This document shows, piece after piece, positions 45,732-54,404 of a stretch of 64,000 nt of DNA (position 1 is the first letter of the stretch; every line of letters starts with the position of its first letter). The stretch is from contig NZ_CP015839.1 of the NCBI RefSeq assembly GCF_001651805.1, positions 1,922,001-1,986,000 of the forward strand, given 5' to 3'. The notes beneath the pieces are model-generated. The model was not told the DNA's origin. It made no database searches and was given only the letters and a program-made list of their open reading frames with translations. The translations under genes were made by a program, and so were the position numbers. This DNA is from Marinobacterium aestuarii. GTDB lineage: Bacteria > Pseudomonadota > Gammaproteobacteria > Pseudomonadales > Balneatricaceae.

Positions 45732-48284
45732 TCAGCTAACCATCTTGACGGGGACGGCCGGTGTATTGGCGGTTTTTTCCGCAGCGGTGGCGGGGCGGAT
45801 CTGATCGCGTTCCATCACGAACACCACGTTGTCGTCGGTCGCATCGGCGTTGACGAAGGGGCGGAAACGCTTGAGGGCTTCTGGGTCCTCGATGGTTTTC
45901 TTCCACTCGCATTCGTAGGTGCCGACAACCTGCAGCATCTGCTCTTCAAGTTCTGCGCCAAGCCCCAGGGAGTCTTCAATGATGACCTGGCGCAGGTAGT
46001 CCAGACCGCCTTCAAGGTTGTCCATCCACACGGAGGTGCGCTGCAGGCGATCGGCGGTCTTGACGTAGAACATCAGGAAACGGTCGATGTACTTGATCAG
46101 GGTGTCCTTGTCCAGATCGGTGGCGAACAGGTCGCCGTGGCGCGGTTTCATGCCGCCGTTGCCGCACAGGTAGAGGTTCCAGCCGTTTTCGGTGGCGATG
46201 ATGCCCACGTCCTTGCTCTGGGCCTCGGCGCACTCACGGGTGCAGCCGGATACGGCAAACTTGATCTTGTGAGGCGAGCGCAGGCCCTTGTAACGGTTCT
46301 CCACTTCGATGGCCAGACCCACACTGTCGTCTACACCGTAGCGGCACCAGGTACTGCCGACGCAGGATTTGACAGTACGCAGCGACTTGCCGTAGGCGTG
46401 GCCGGTTTCAAAGCCGGCATCCACCAGGATGCGCCATATCTGCGGCAGCTCTTCCAGGCGGGCGCCGAAGAGGTCGATACGCTGGCCGCCGGTGACCTTG
46501 GTGTAGAGGTTGAACTGCTTGGCCACCTGACCCAGAGTGATCAGCTTGTCGGGGGTGATTTCACCGCCGGCAACACGGGGCACGACCGAGTAGGTGCCGT
46601 CCTTCTGCATGTTGGCGAGGAAAGTATCGTTGGTGTCCTGCAGCCCGACGTGGGGCTTTTTCAGTACGAACTCGTTCCAGCACGACGCCAGGATGGAAGC
46701 GGCGGTGGGTTTGCAGATCTCGCAGCCCTTGCCACGGCCGTGTTTGTGCAGCAGCTCGTCGAAGGACTTGATCTGATCCACGCGTACCAGATGGTAAAGT
46801 TCCTGACGGGTAAAGTCGAAGTGCTCGCACAGGTTGCGATTGACTTCCACGCCGCGGCTTTCGAGTTCATGGTTCACCAGGTTGGTCAGCAGGGCGGAAC
46901 AGCCGCCACAGCCCGTGGCCGCCTTGGTGCAGGACTTGACGTCACCCAGGGTGGCGGCACCGCCATCGATGGCCTGGCAGATATCGCCTTTGGAGACATC
47001 ATGGCAGGAGCAGATTTGCGCCGTTTCGGGCAGGGCGGCAACGCCCAGGCCCGCGGGTTTGCCGTCGCCGCCGCGCTGGGGCAGGATCAGGCTGTCCGGA
47101 AATTCCGGCAGCTCGATACCGTTGAGGGCGTACTGCAGCAGGGTGCCATAGTCCTCGGCATCGCCCACCAGGATCGCGCCCAGCAGCTGCTTGCCGCTTT
47201 CATTGACGACGATCTTCTTGTAGGTGCCGCAGGCTTCATCCAGATAGGTGTAGTTGCGCGCGCCCGGAGTATGGCCGTGGGCGTCGCCGATGCTGGCCAC
47301 ATCCACGCCCATGAGCTTGAGTTTGGTGCTCATGTCGGCGCCGAGGAACTGTTTGTCTTCACCCAGCAGCCTGGCAACGGCGACCTTGGCCATGTTGTAG
47401 CCTGGGGCCACCAGGCCGAAGATGCGGCCATTCCAGAGGGCGCATTCGCCGATGGCGAAGATGTTCTTGTCCGAGGTCAGGCAATCGTTGTCGATAACGA
47501 TGCCGCCGCGCTCGCCCACATCCAGGCCGCAGCTGCGGGCCAGTTCGTCACGCGGGCGGATGCCGGCGGAGAACAGGATGACGTCTGTCTCCAGTACCTC
47601 ACCGTCGGCGAACTCCATGCGGTGCACGGCGTTGTCGCCATCCACGATCTGCTGGGTATTCTTGCCGGTATGTACCTTCACGCCCAGTTCTTCAATCTTG
47701 TCGCGCAGCACCTTGCCGCCGGCATCATCCAGCTGTACCGCCATCAGGCGCGGGGCAAATTCCACTACGTGGGTTTCGAGCCCCAGATCGCGCAACGCCT
47801 TGGCCGCTTCCAGTCCCAGCAGGCCACCGCCCACGACCACACCGCTGCGGCCCTTGGCGGCGCTGGCGGTGATGGCTTCCAGGTCTTCGATGGTGCGGTA
47901 CACCAGGCAGTGTTCGCGGTCATGACCCGGTACCGGTGGCACAAAGGGGAAGGAGCCGGTGGCCAGAATGATCTGGTCGTAGGCCAGGACATCACCGGTG
48001 TTGCTGGTGACGCTCTGGTTATCGCGATCAATGCTGACGACTTTTTCGTTCAGGCGTACTGTGTAGCCCCATTCGGCGTACTGCGCCGGCTGCCCCATGG
48101 CCAGATCTTCGGCGGTCTTGCCCGAAAAATAGGCGCTCAGCTGCACACGGTCGTAGGCCAGACGCGGCTCTTCGCAGAAGATGGTGACGTCAAAGCGCTC
48201 GGCTGCGCCACTGTCTGCAAGGCTGGCGAGGAATTGGTGACCGACCATGCCATTGCCGATCAGGATCAGTTTAGTTTTGTTCAT
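45732..48284 (-). CDS. nirB: nitrite reductase (NADH) large subunit NirB
   Basis: 850 residues. Order of domains: FAD/NAD-binding oxidoreductase (IGNGMVGHQFLASL; VVVGGGLLGLEAAKALRDLG), a BFD-type [2Fe-2S] domain (ICSCHDVSKGDICQAIDGG...TGCGGCSALL), a ferredoxin-like nitrite reductase half-domain, and the sirohaem/[4Fe-4S] domain (CVGSTWCRYGVDDSVGLA; FAVSGCTRECAEAQSKDVGIIAT; LYLCGNGG). It takes electrons from NADH to reduce nitrite to ammonium. It follows the NasB-like gene by 79 bases and is presumably on the same transcript, so the nasB-type leader controls both. Confidence 0.97.
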   Translation of the reverse strand: MNKTKLILIGNGMVGHQFLASLADSGAAERFDVTIFCEEPRLAYDRVQLSAYFSGKTAEDLAMGQPAQYAEWGYTVRLNEKVVSIDRDNQSVTSNTGDVLAYDQIILATGSFPFVPPVPGHDREHCLVYRTIEDLEAITASAAKGRSGVVVGGGLLGLEAAKALRDLGLETHVVEFAPRLMAVQLDDAGGKVLRDKIEELGVKVHTGKNTQQIVDGDNAVHRMEFADGEVLETDVILFSAGIRPRDELARSCGLDVGERGGIVIDNDCLTSDKNIFAIGECALWNGRIFGLVAPGYNMAKVAVARLLGEDKQFLGADMSTKLKLMGVDVASIGDAHGHTPGARNYTYLDEACGTYKKIVVNESGKQLLGAILVGDAEDYGTLLQYALNGIELPEFPDSLILPQRGGDGKPAGLGVAALPETAQICSCHDVSKGDICQAIDGGAATLGDVKSCTKAATGCGGCSALLTNLVNHELESRGVEVNRNLCEHFDFTRQELYHLVRVDQIKSFDELLHKHGRGKGCEICKPTAASILASCWNEFVLKKPHVGLQDTNDTFLANMQKDGTYSVVPRVAGGEITPDKLITLGQVAKQFNLYTKVTGGQRIDLFGARLEELPQIWRILVDAGFETGHAYGKSLRTVKSCVGSTWCRYGVDDSVGLAIEVENRYKGLRSPHKIKFAVSGCTRECAEAQSKDVGIIATENGWNLYLCGNGGMKPRHGDLFATDLDKDTLIKYIDRFLMFYVKTADRLQRTSVWMDNLEGGLDYLRQVIIEDSLGLGAELEEQMLQVVGTYECEWKKTIEDPEALKRFRPFVNADATDDNVVFVMERDQIRPATAAEKTANTPAVPVKMVS

Positions 48285-48363
48285 GGGGTTACTCCCGTTA
48301 CGGATTCTGTGGCTGGCAGGGACCCGGTCGTACAGGATCGATCTGCTAGTTTGAGTTCAGTGT

Positions 48364-49626
48364 TCATACGGCTATTTCTTGGGTAATGGAGGCCGTGACC
48401 GGTACTTCCGGGATCTCATCAAGGCAGCAGGCGCGGCCGAAGATCAGCTGTGGCAGCAGTTCGCCCAGATCCTGCTGGCGCTGCATCAGTTCGAAGTACC
48501 ACTGGCCGTCCTGTACGTCGCCATAGAGCACGACGCCTACCAGACGGTTATCCCGCAGCAGCAGCTTGCGATAGACGCCGCTGGCGCTGTCGCCCAGTGT
48601 CAGGCTGTCCAGCTCAGGGGCATCGAGGTACTCGCCTGCGCTGAACAGATTGATGCCCGACACCTTCAGCTTGGTGGGTACCGGTGCATCACGATAAGGA
48701 GTGGCCAGACCCCGGACCAGTCGATCTGCCAGCAGGCGAGCCTGCTCCCAGATCGGTGCTACCAGTCCAAAGGTCCGTCCACGGTGCTCTATGCATTCCC
48801 CCAGGGCACTGATGCGGGCATCGCTGCTGCGCAGCAGATCATCGACCTGCAGGCCGCGGTCGCATTCCAGCGCCGCCGAGCGCGCCAGCGCGCTGTTGGG
48901 GGTAATGCCGGTGGCGATGATGGCCAGTTGGGCATCGAGGCGGGTACCGCTTTTCAGCACGGCACCCTGCAGCTGCTCGCTGCCCTCGAAGTGGCTGATT
49001 TCATCCCCCAGTACAAAGCGAATACCGCGCAGGGCCAGCTCGGCGCGCAGCAGCTCGCCGGCGCAGGCGTCGAGCTGGCGATTCATCAGCCAGTCACCGC
49101 GGTGAATCAGGGTCACGCCCAGGCCCTTTTTGGCCAGGGCGTCGGCGGCTTCAAGACCCAGAAGGCCGCCACCGATCACCAGTGCGTCCCGGCTGCGGGC
49201 GCTCTGGGCAAGGATGTGCTCGACATCCTGCTCGGTACGAAAATCGAAGATGCCAGCCAGTGCCTGGTTATCGGCCGGGATCCGGGCCGGGCGTGAACCT
49301 GTGGCCAGAATCAGCTGGTCGTATTCACAGCGCAGCCCCTTGTGGCTGATAACAAAACGCTGGGCCCGGTCGATCTCTACCACGGCGTCATTGCTGTGCA
49401 GGCTGATGCCGTGGTTCTTGTACCAGAGGTTGCTCTTAAGCTGGATCGACTTGCGGTCGGTGTCACCTGCCAGCAGTGGTGAGAGCTGAATACGGTTATA
49501 GGCACCACCGGGCTCATCACCGAATACAGTAATCTGGTAGGCACTGGCATCGCGGCTCAACAGCTCGTCGAGCAGACGGCTGGTTGCCATGCCGTTACCA
49601 ATAATGACCAGTTTCTGTAGTTCCAT
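48364..49626 (-). CDS. FAD/NAD oxidoreductase, NasB-like nitrate reductase electron-transfer subunit
   Basis: I start at Met 49626 (MELQKLVIIGNGMATSRLLDEL), giving 420 residues. It has the same FAD and NAD binding modules as the N-terminal part of NirB (IIGNGMATSRLL; DALVIGGGLLGLEAADALAKKG; IATGITPNSALARSA) but ends after about 420 residues, without the iron-sulfur and sirohaem domains. Such proteins pass electrons from NAD(P)H to the assimilatory nitrate reductase, like Klebsiella NasC or Bacillus NasB. It stands first in the operon with nirB and nirD, behind its own sigma54-like promoter and ANTAR-type attenuator. A direct nitrite reductase role is unlikely. Confidence 0.85.
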   Translation of the reverse strand: MELQKLVIIGNGMATSRLLDELLSRDASAYQITVFGDEPGGAYNRIQLSPLLAGDTDRKSIQLKSNLWYKNHGISLHSNDAVVEIDRAQRFVISHKGLRCEYDQLILATGSRPARIPADNQALAGIFDFRTEQDVEHILAQSARSRDALVIGGGLLGLEAADALAKKGLGVTLIHRGDWLMNRQLDACAGELLRAELALRGIRFVLGDEISHFEGSEQLQGAVLKSGTRLDAQLAIIATGITPNSALARSAALECDRGLQVDDLLRSSDARISALGECIEHRGRTFGLVAPIWEQARLLADRLVRGLATPYRDAPVPTKLKVSGINLFSAGEYLDAPELDSLTLGDSASGVYRKLLLRDNRLVGVVLYGDVQDGQWYFELMQRQQDLGELLPQLIFGRACCLDEIPEVPVTASITQEIAV

Positions 49627-49671
49627 CCGGTGTGGGCTCCGCAATATCTATTTCAGGAAAAAGCGTTCAAT

Positions 49672-49720
49672 AAAAAAAGGCGTTCATCAGCCGTGCGCAA
49701 TGACACGGGGGATGAACGCC
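49672..49720 (-). terminator. attenuator terminator in the nasB-like/nirBD leader
   Basis: Leftward, GGCGTTCATC...CCGTG...CACGG...GATGAACGCC forms a long stem, followed by seven T (49678-49672). It sits 45 bases before the start codon of the first gene. Confidence 0.85.
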
Positions 49721-49728
49721 TTTGTTCA
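49713..49728 (-). promoter_or_regulatory. ANTAR-type stem-loop in the nasB-like leader
   Basis: Leftward, TGAAC-AAAGGC-GTTCA: a 5-bp stem and a hexaloop with A1 and G4. The GGCGTTCA part is also the 5' arm of the terminator, so pairing is mutually exclusive. A further hairpin (GGACTC-TTCG-GGGTCC) lies just upstream, near 49730-49746. Confidence 0.7.
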
Positions 49729-49769
49729 GTGGACCCCGAAGAGTCCGTCGCTTTGTCTATGTTGTATAA

Positions 49770-49785
49770 AGCAGGGACCGTGCCA
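49770..49785 (-). promoter_or_regulatory. sigma54-like promoter of the nasB-like/nirBD operon
   Basis: Leftward, TGGCAC-N5-CTGCT with correct GG/GC spacing. About 67 bases further upstream, TGCACC-N6-GGTGCT (49852-49869) resembles an NtrC site with one extra spacer base. Confidence 0.65.
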
Positions 49786-49960
49786 AGTATTGGAAAGTGT
49801 GTATTTTCAGTACTCTGGGGTAGTTTGCGGGGGGCGGGTCAGGGGCTTTGGTGCACCGAATAGGGTGCTTGCTCCGTGGCGGTGCCTGTTATTGGTGCGA
49901 AAGTATGGCGCCAGCGATAGTGTGCAGGGGCTACCCAGATGTGGGCAGTACCGCGCCTGT

Positions 49961-51691
49961 CTATAAAAACGCCTGCAGCAGGTTGATCAGCAACAGCACG
50001 CCGGCAATGAGCTGCCAGCCCAGCAGCGGGTTGCGGGTCATCAGTGGCTGGTCGCGTACCCGGGCCTCCAGCTGGCTGTTGGGAGTAGTCAGGTCATGCA
50101 GGAATTCAGAGTAAGCGTTATAGCGGTGAATCGGATTGGGTTGCAGCGCCTTGCGCAGGCAGCCTTCCATCCAGAACGGCAAGTCCTTGCGGTGCTTGAG
50201 GGCCGGGATATAGTGCAGCTCGCCATAGTGCTCGATGCGATAGCGCTTGGTGGAGGGTTCCGCATAGGGTAGCTGGCCGGTAATCATTTCATAGCAGATC
50301 GCGGCCAGCGAAAACAGGTCGGCGCGAAAGCTGCCCTGCTGGCCCATCAGGTATTCCGGTGCCACATAGTTGACCGAACCCTGGGGGACGGATTTGTCCA
50401 GTGGCGAGCCCATTTCCTCGATACCGGCGATGCGTACTGTACCGAAATCCAGAATGCGTACCCGGCCGTCGCCATCGATCATGATGTTCTCTGGCTTGAG
50501 GTCCTGGTGCACCATCTCGGCCCGCTGAAAGGCGCGCAGGCCGGATATGATCTGGCGCATCAGGTCGCGCACCTTGTCCAGTGGCGGCTGGGGGTTGTCC
50601 TGCATCCACTGACGCAGGTTCTGGCCTTCGATGTGTTCGCCCAGGTAATACAGCAGGCGCTTGGGACGCGGCGGCGCGAAGGTCTTCATGACATTGGGAT
50701 GATCCAGCCTGCGCCCGACCCACTCCTCGCGCATGAAGCCATCCAGGTAGAGGCTGTCTTCGCTGAAGTTCTCCGACGGCGCCTTGAGCACGTAGATCTG
50801 GCCACTGGCCAGATCCTTGACGCGATACATATGGCTGCGGGTGCCGCTGAAGATTACATCCAGCACTTCATAGTCGTCGATGCGGTTGCCGACATTCAGT
50901 ACCGGCGGTATCGGCAGGGCGCTGAGGCGCTGATAGTTTTCATCCGGGGTTTCCAGCGGCAGCGCATCGACCTCGATCAGCAGGGCGGTGAGGTTGTCAT
51001 CGCTCCCCGCCGCCATGGCCTGGTCGATCAGCAGCGCGCTGGCGGCCACGGGATCGGTGGGGTGCTGATTCATCAGCTGGCTGATCTGGGCCCGGGTCAG
51101 GTGCTCATGCACGCCGTCGGTGGTGAGCAGGATGCGATCGCCGGGTTCGAGCGCCTGGGTGCGGTAATCCAGCTCCAGATGCTGGTCGGCACCGAAGGCG
51201 CGGGACAGGTAATTGCGGCCGCCTTCTACGTGAACATGGTCGCGACTGAGCTGTTCCAGCTCGCCGTCGCGGCAGTGCCAGATGCGGCTGTCGCCGACAT
51301 GAAAGCAGTGCAGGGTGTTGGACTTGAAGATCACCGCCGAAAAGGTGCACAGCATGCTGTCGTCGTGACCCAGACGGCTGGAATTCTGCTGATAGAGCCA
51401 GCTGTTGAGGCTCGAGACCACGCGGGCGGCGGCGTGGCGGGTGCTCCAGCTGTCGGGGGTGCTGAAATAGTCGGTAATAAAGCTGGTGACCGCGGTCTGG
51501 CTGGCGATATGAGAGTCGGCGCAGCTGCTGACGCCATCGGCGATCACCGCCGCGGCGCCCTTGAGCAGCAGGGCCTGGTCGTCCGGCGCATGGGCGGCGA
51601 AGGCATCCTGGTTTTGCGGTTTGATGCCAGCAATGGACTGGCCGCCGAAACGGACCTGCAGTTTGGTGGCACCGCTGTGGGGCTGATTCAT
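49961..51691 (-). CDS. PP2C phosphatase / Ser-Thr kinase fusion of the nitrate cluster
   Basis: 576 residues in one chain. Residues about 10-245 are a PP2C phosphatase (QDAFAAHAPD; VIADGVSS; HVGDSRIWHCRDGEL; LLTTDGVHEHL; GSDDNLTALLIEVD, with the metal-binding Asp residues present). Residues about 270-535 are a Hanks-type kinase (VLKAPSENF for the ATP lysine, HQDLKPENIMI for the catalytic loop with HQD in place of HRD, DFGTVRIAG, and YVAPEYLMG). A C-terminal membrane helix follows (LLGWQLIAGVLLLINLLQAF). Similar fusions sit in the same place in Pseudomonas nitrate clusters. The substrate is unknown; regulation of nitrate uptake or reduction is a reasonable guess. Confidence 0.88.
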   Translation of the reverse strand: MNQPHSGATKLQVRFGGQSIAGIKPQNQDAFAAHAPDDQALLLKGAAAVIADGVSSCADSHIASQTAVTSFITDYFSTPDSWSTRHAAARVVSSLNSWLYQQNSSRLGHDDSMLCTFSAVIFKSNTLHCFHVGDSRIWHCRDGELEQLSRDHVHVEGGRNYLSRAFGADQHLELDYRTQALEPGDRILLTTDGVHEHLTRAQISQLMNQHPTDPVAASALLIDQAMAAGSDDNLTALLIEVDALPLETPDENYQRLSALPIPPVLNVGNRIDDYEVLDVIFSGTRSHMYRVKDLASGQIYVLKAPSENFSEDSLYLDGFMREEWVGRRLDHPNVMKTFAPPRPKRLLYYLGEHIEGQNLRQWMQDNPQPPLDKVRDLMRQIISGLRAFQRAEMVHQDLKPENIMIDGDGRVRILDFGTVRIAGIEEMGSPLDKSVPQGSVNYVAPEYLMGQQGSFRADLFSLAAICYEMITGQLPYAEPSTKRYRIEHYGELHYIPALKHRKDLPFWMEGCLRKALQPNPIHRYNAYSEFLHDLTTPNSQLEARVRDQPLMTRNPLLGWQLIAGVLLLINLLQAFL

Positions 51692-51711
51692 AATCGTGCT
51701 TCCAGAACCTC

Positions 51712-51743
51712 AAAAGGGGGCGAAGCCTTGCGGCCGCGCCCCC
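51712..51743 (-). terminator. terminator between narK-type gene and kinase fusion
   Basis: Leftward, GGGGGCG (51743-51737) pairs with CGCCCCC (51722-51716), followed by TTTT. It lies 39 bases past the transporter stop and just before the kinase-fusion start, so transcription may be partly ended here. Confidence 0.6.
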
Positions 51744-51782
51744 GGGTTACTTCCTGCTGTCGCTTGAGTCAGGAGAGGCTGA

Positions 51783-53252
51783 TCAGGAGACGTTGATCAG
51801 CTCGACACTGCCATCGGCATTGACTTCGGCCATGTGCCCCTTGGGTTCTTCCAGCAGCAGCAGGACGGCAAAGCCCAGTACCGCGGTGGCGGCAATGACC
51901 ATGAAGAAGGTCTGGTAGCTGACCATGGACAGTACTGTCAGGTAGAACACTGCACCGACATTGCCGTAGGCGCCGGTCATGCCAGCTACCTGGCCGGTGA
52001 GGCGGCGCTTGATCAGCGGCACGACGGCAAAGACGGCACCTTCACCGGCCTGGACGAAGAAGGAGCAGGCCATGGCGGCAATGACGGCCAGTGCCAGCGG
52101 CCAGCTGCTGTCGATCACCGACATGACACCATAGCCCAGGGCAAGACCCGCGGTCAGTACCAGCAGGGTGGCTTTGCGTCCGCAGCGATCGCTGATCAGG
52201 CCACCGGCCGGGCGGGACATCAGGTTCATGAAAGCATAGCCCGAGGCGAGCAGGCCGGCATAGACCATGTCCAGCTCGAAAACGTCGGCGAAGAACAGTG
52301 GCAGCATCGAGACCACGGCCAGCTCCGAACCGAAGGTGGCGAAGTAGAGCACATTCAGTACCGCAACCTGCTTGAACTTGTAACGGTGCATTTCCGGTAC
52401 CGGCTGGGTGAAGATCTCCCGGTTGACGCTGTAGGCGCTGTAGCAGTCATAAATGAAGAAGATCGCCAGGCCAATATAGATAAAGAACGCGACTGTGGCG
52501 CTGAGAATCGATACACCCTGGGGCGACAGTTTCCAGCACAGCAGCGCCAGGGCCGCATAGAGAGGGATTTTCATGATCAGCAGGAAAACGAAGTCGCCCT
52601 TGCTGGTGACTTCCAGCCCGCCGATACGCTTGGGCTTGAAGTAGGTCGAACCCTTGGGGGTATCGGACACATTGAAAAACCACACAAAGCTGAAGATCAG
52701 GCACAGCAGACCGGTGGTGGCCACGGCATAGCGCCAGCCGTCTTCGCCGCCAAAAATCAGTGCCAGGGTTGGCAGCAGCATGGCGGCGGCGGCGGAACCG
52801 AAGTTGCCCCAGCCGCCGTAAATGCCTTCAGCGGTACCCAGTTCGTTGGCCGGGAACCATTCGCTCACCATGCGGATGCCGACAACGAAGCCTGCACCTA
52901 TAAAGCCCAGCAGGAAACGGGCGACGGCGGCCTGGGTAAAGTCCTGCGCCAGGGCGAACATGAAGCAGGGCAGGCTGCAGAAGAACAGCAGCGCGGCGTA
53001 GACATTGCGCGGGCCGTACTTGTCGGTCAGCATGCCGATCAGAACGCGGGCCGGAATGGTCAGGGCGACGTTGAGAATCAGCAGCGTCTTGATTTCGTCG
53101 GAGGTCAGTCCCAAGGAGGTCTTGATCACGCCCAGCAGGGGCGCGAAGTTGAACCAGACAAAGAACGTCAGGAAGAAGGCGATCCAGCTCATGTGCAGGA
53201 TCTTCATTTTGCCGCTAAAGGCAAACAGGTTGAGCTTGGTGTGATCAGTCAT
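51783..53252 (-). CDS. NarK/NasA-type nitrate/nitrite MFS transporter
   Basis: 489 residues and twelve predicted membrane helices. Nitrate-porter signatures are visible: FVWFNFAPLLGVIKTSLGL, ARVLIGMLTDKYGPRNVY, GFVVGIRMVSEWFPANELGTAEGIYGGWGNFGSA and GAYGNVGAVFYL (two nitrate signature GxxGN-type motifs). It imports nitrate in exchange for nitrite or with protons. In this cluster it stands beside a second importer, the ABC system nrtABD, so the cell has a low- and a high-affinity route. The leader between nrtD and this gene carries an ANTAR-type attenuator but no obvious promoter. Confidence 0.93.
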   Translation of the reverse strand: MTDHTKLNLFAFSGKMKILHMSWIAFFLTFFVWFNFAPLLGVIKTSLGLTSDEIKTLLILNVALTIPARVLIGMLTDKYGPRNVYAALLFFCSLPCFMFALAQDFTQAAVARFLLGFIGAGFVVGIRMVSEWFPANELGTAEGIYGGWGNFGSAAAAMLLPTLALIFGGEDGWRYAVATTGLLCLIFSFVWFFNVSDTPKGSTYFKPKRIGGLEVTSKGDFVFLLIMKIPLYAALALLCWKLSPQGVSILSATVAFFIYIGLAIFFIYDCYSAYSVNREIFTQPVPEMHRYKFKQVAVLNVLYFATFGSELAVVSMLPLFFADVFELDMVYAGLLASGYAFMNLMSRPAGGLISDRCGRKATLLVLTAGLALGYGVMSVIDSSWPLALAVIAAMACSFFVQAGEGAVFAVVPLIKRRLTGQVAGMTGAYGNVGAVFYLTVLSMVSYQTFFMVIAATAVLGFAVLLLLEEPKGHMAEVNADGSVELINVS

Positions 53253-53285
53253 AGGTCTTCATCCATTACTGGGCCAGCAAAGTGC

Positions 53286-53335
53286 AAAAAAAATGGCGTC
53301 CAAGATTCCCGTTGCCGGGAAGGCTTGAACGCCAT
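53286..53335 (-). terminator. attenuator terminator before the narK-type gene
   Basis: Leftward, ATGGCGTTCAAG and CTTGGACGCCAT pair with an internal TTCCCGG/CGGGAA stem, followed by eight T (53293-53286). It is 34 bases upstream of the start codon. Confidence 0.85.
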
Positions 53336-53342
53336 TGTTCAA
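53325..53342 (-). promoter_or_regulatory. ANTAR-type stem-loop before the narK-type gene
   Basis: Leftward, TTGAAC-AATGGC-GTTCAA: a perfect 6-bp stem with hexaloop A1, G4. It overlaps the 5' arm of the terminator. A possible first hairpin, GCCC-ATAAAA-GGGC, lies about 30 bases upstream (near 53357-53370) with a loop lacking G4. Confidence 0.7.
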
Positions 53343-53435
53343 ATTTGGTGCGTTTGCCCTTTTATGGGCCTTGTTTCGGTGCGTCAGGAGTTGTCTTTTT
53401 ACCCGCTATCTGGCCCCTGGCGCCGTTGCCGTGGG

Positions 53436-54374
53436 TCAGGCGGCAGCCGGGGCTGTCGTTTCTCCTGTGGATGCCATGGATGAATGCACGTCCTGTGCCA
53501 GTACTGCGCTTTCGGTTGTTATTGCGGTTTCGGTTGCGGGTTTGGTAGGGGCAGACTTCCCGCTCGGCGTACTGCGCTGACTGTTGTCCTGGTCTGGCTT
53601 GTGCTGCTTCTCGTACAGGAAACTCAGCACCTCGTGGCGGTAGTGGTTGTAGCGGGCGTCGTCGGCCAGTTCGATGCGGTTGCGTGGCCGCTCCAGTTCA
53701 ATTTTAAGGATCTCGCCCACGGTGGCCGCCGGGCCATTGGTCATCATGACGATACGATCCGACAGCAGCACGGCCTCGTCGACATCGTGGGTGATCATGA
53801 TCACGGTATTGTTGAGCCGCGCCTGGATCTCCATCAGGGAGTCCTGCAGATGGGCGCGGGTCAGGGCATCCAGGGCGCCGAAGGGTTCGTCCATCAGCAG
53901 CACTTTGGGCTGCATCGCCAGCGCCCGGGCTATGCCTACGCGCTGCTTCATGCCACCGGAAATTTCATCCGGGCGCTTGTGCAGGGCGTGGCTCATGTGC
54001 ACCAGCTCCAGGTTGTGCTCGATCCAGTCCTTCATTTCGGCGCGGGTCTTGCTGTTACGAAATACCTGCCTGACCGCCAGTTCGACGTTTTCGTAGGCGC
54101 TGAGCCAGGGCAGCAGCGAGTGGTTCTGAAACACCACGGCCCGTTCGGGGCCGGGCTCGCGCACCTCCTTGCCCTCCAGTACCACACCGCCCTCTGTGGC
54201 CTCATAGAGGCCGGCAACCAGGTTGAGCACTGTGGACTTGCCACAGCCGGAGTGGCCGATCAGGGAGACGAATTCGCCCTGGTCGATCTTCAGATTGACG
54301 CCGTCCAGGGCGCGAAAAGGGCCGCGGGGGGTCGGAAAGTCGATCGCTACGCCGGTAAGTTCCAGGTGAGTCAT
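53436..54374 (-). CDS. nrtD: nitrate ABC transporter ATP-binding protein NrtD
   Basis: 312 residues. Walker A LIGHSGCGKST, Q-loop VFQNHSLLPW, signature ISGGMKQRVGIARAL, Walker B VLLMDEPFGALD, H-loop MITHDVDEA. It belongs to the nitrate/sulfonate/taurine importer group. The first 265 residues are the normal ATPase. The last 50 are an unusual low-complexity tail rich in Ser, Thr, Pro and Ala (QHKPDQDNSQRSTPSGKSAP onward), absent from most NrtD proteins. It follows nrtB by 30 bases. Confidence 0.93.
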   Translation of the reverse strand: MTHLELTGVAIDFPTPRGPFRALDGVNLKIDQGEFVSLIGHSGCGKSTVLNLVAGLYEATEGGVVLEGKEVREPGPERAVVFQNHSLLPWLSAYENVELAVRQVFRNSKTRAEMKDWIEHNLELVHMSHALHKRPDEISGGMKQRVGIARALAMQPKVLLMDEPFGALDALTRAHLQDSLMEIQARLNNTVIMITHDVDEAVLLSDRIVMMTNGPAATVGEILKIELERPRNRIELADDARYNHYRHEVLSFLYEKQHKPDQDNSQRSTPSGKSAPTKPATETAITTESAVLAQDVHSSMASTGETTAPAAA

Positions 54375-54404
54375 GGGGTGTCTCCTTGTTGGGTGGCTAG
54401 TGCA

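Noticed and set aside
45624-48386. 920-residue open frame on the plus strand
   Set aside because: Antisense shadow of nirB. The minus strand encodes all NirB motifs; the plus frame shows no recognisable domain and is kept open only by high GC at third positions.
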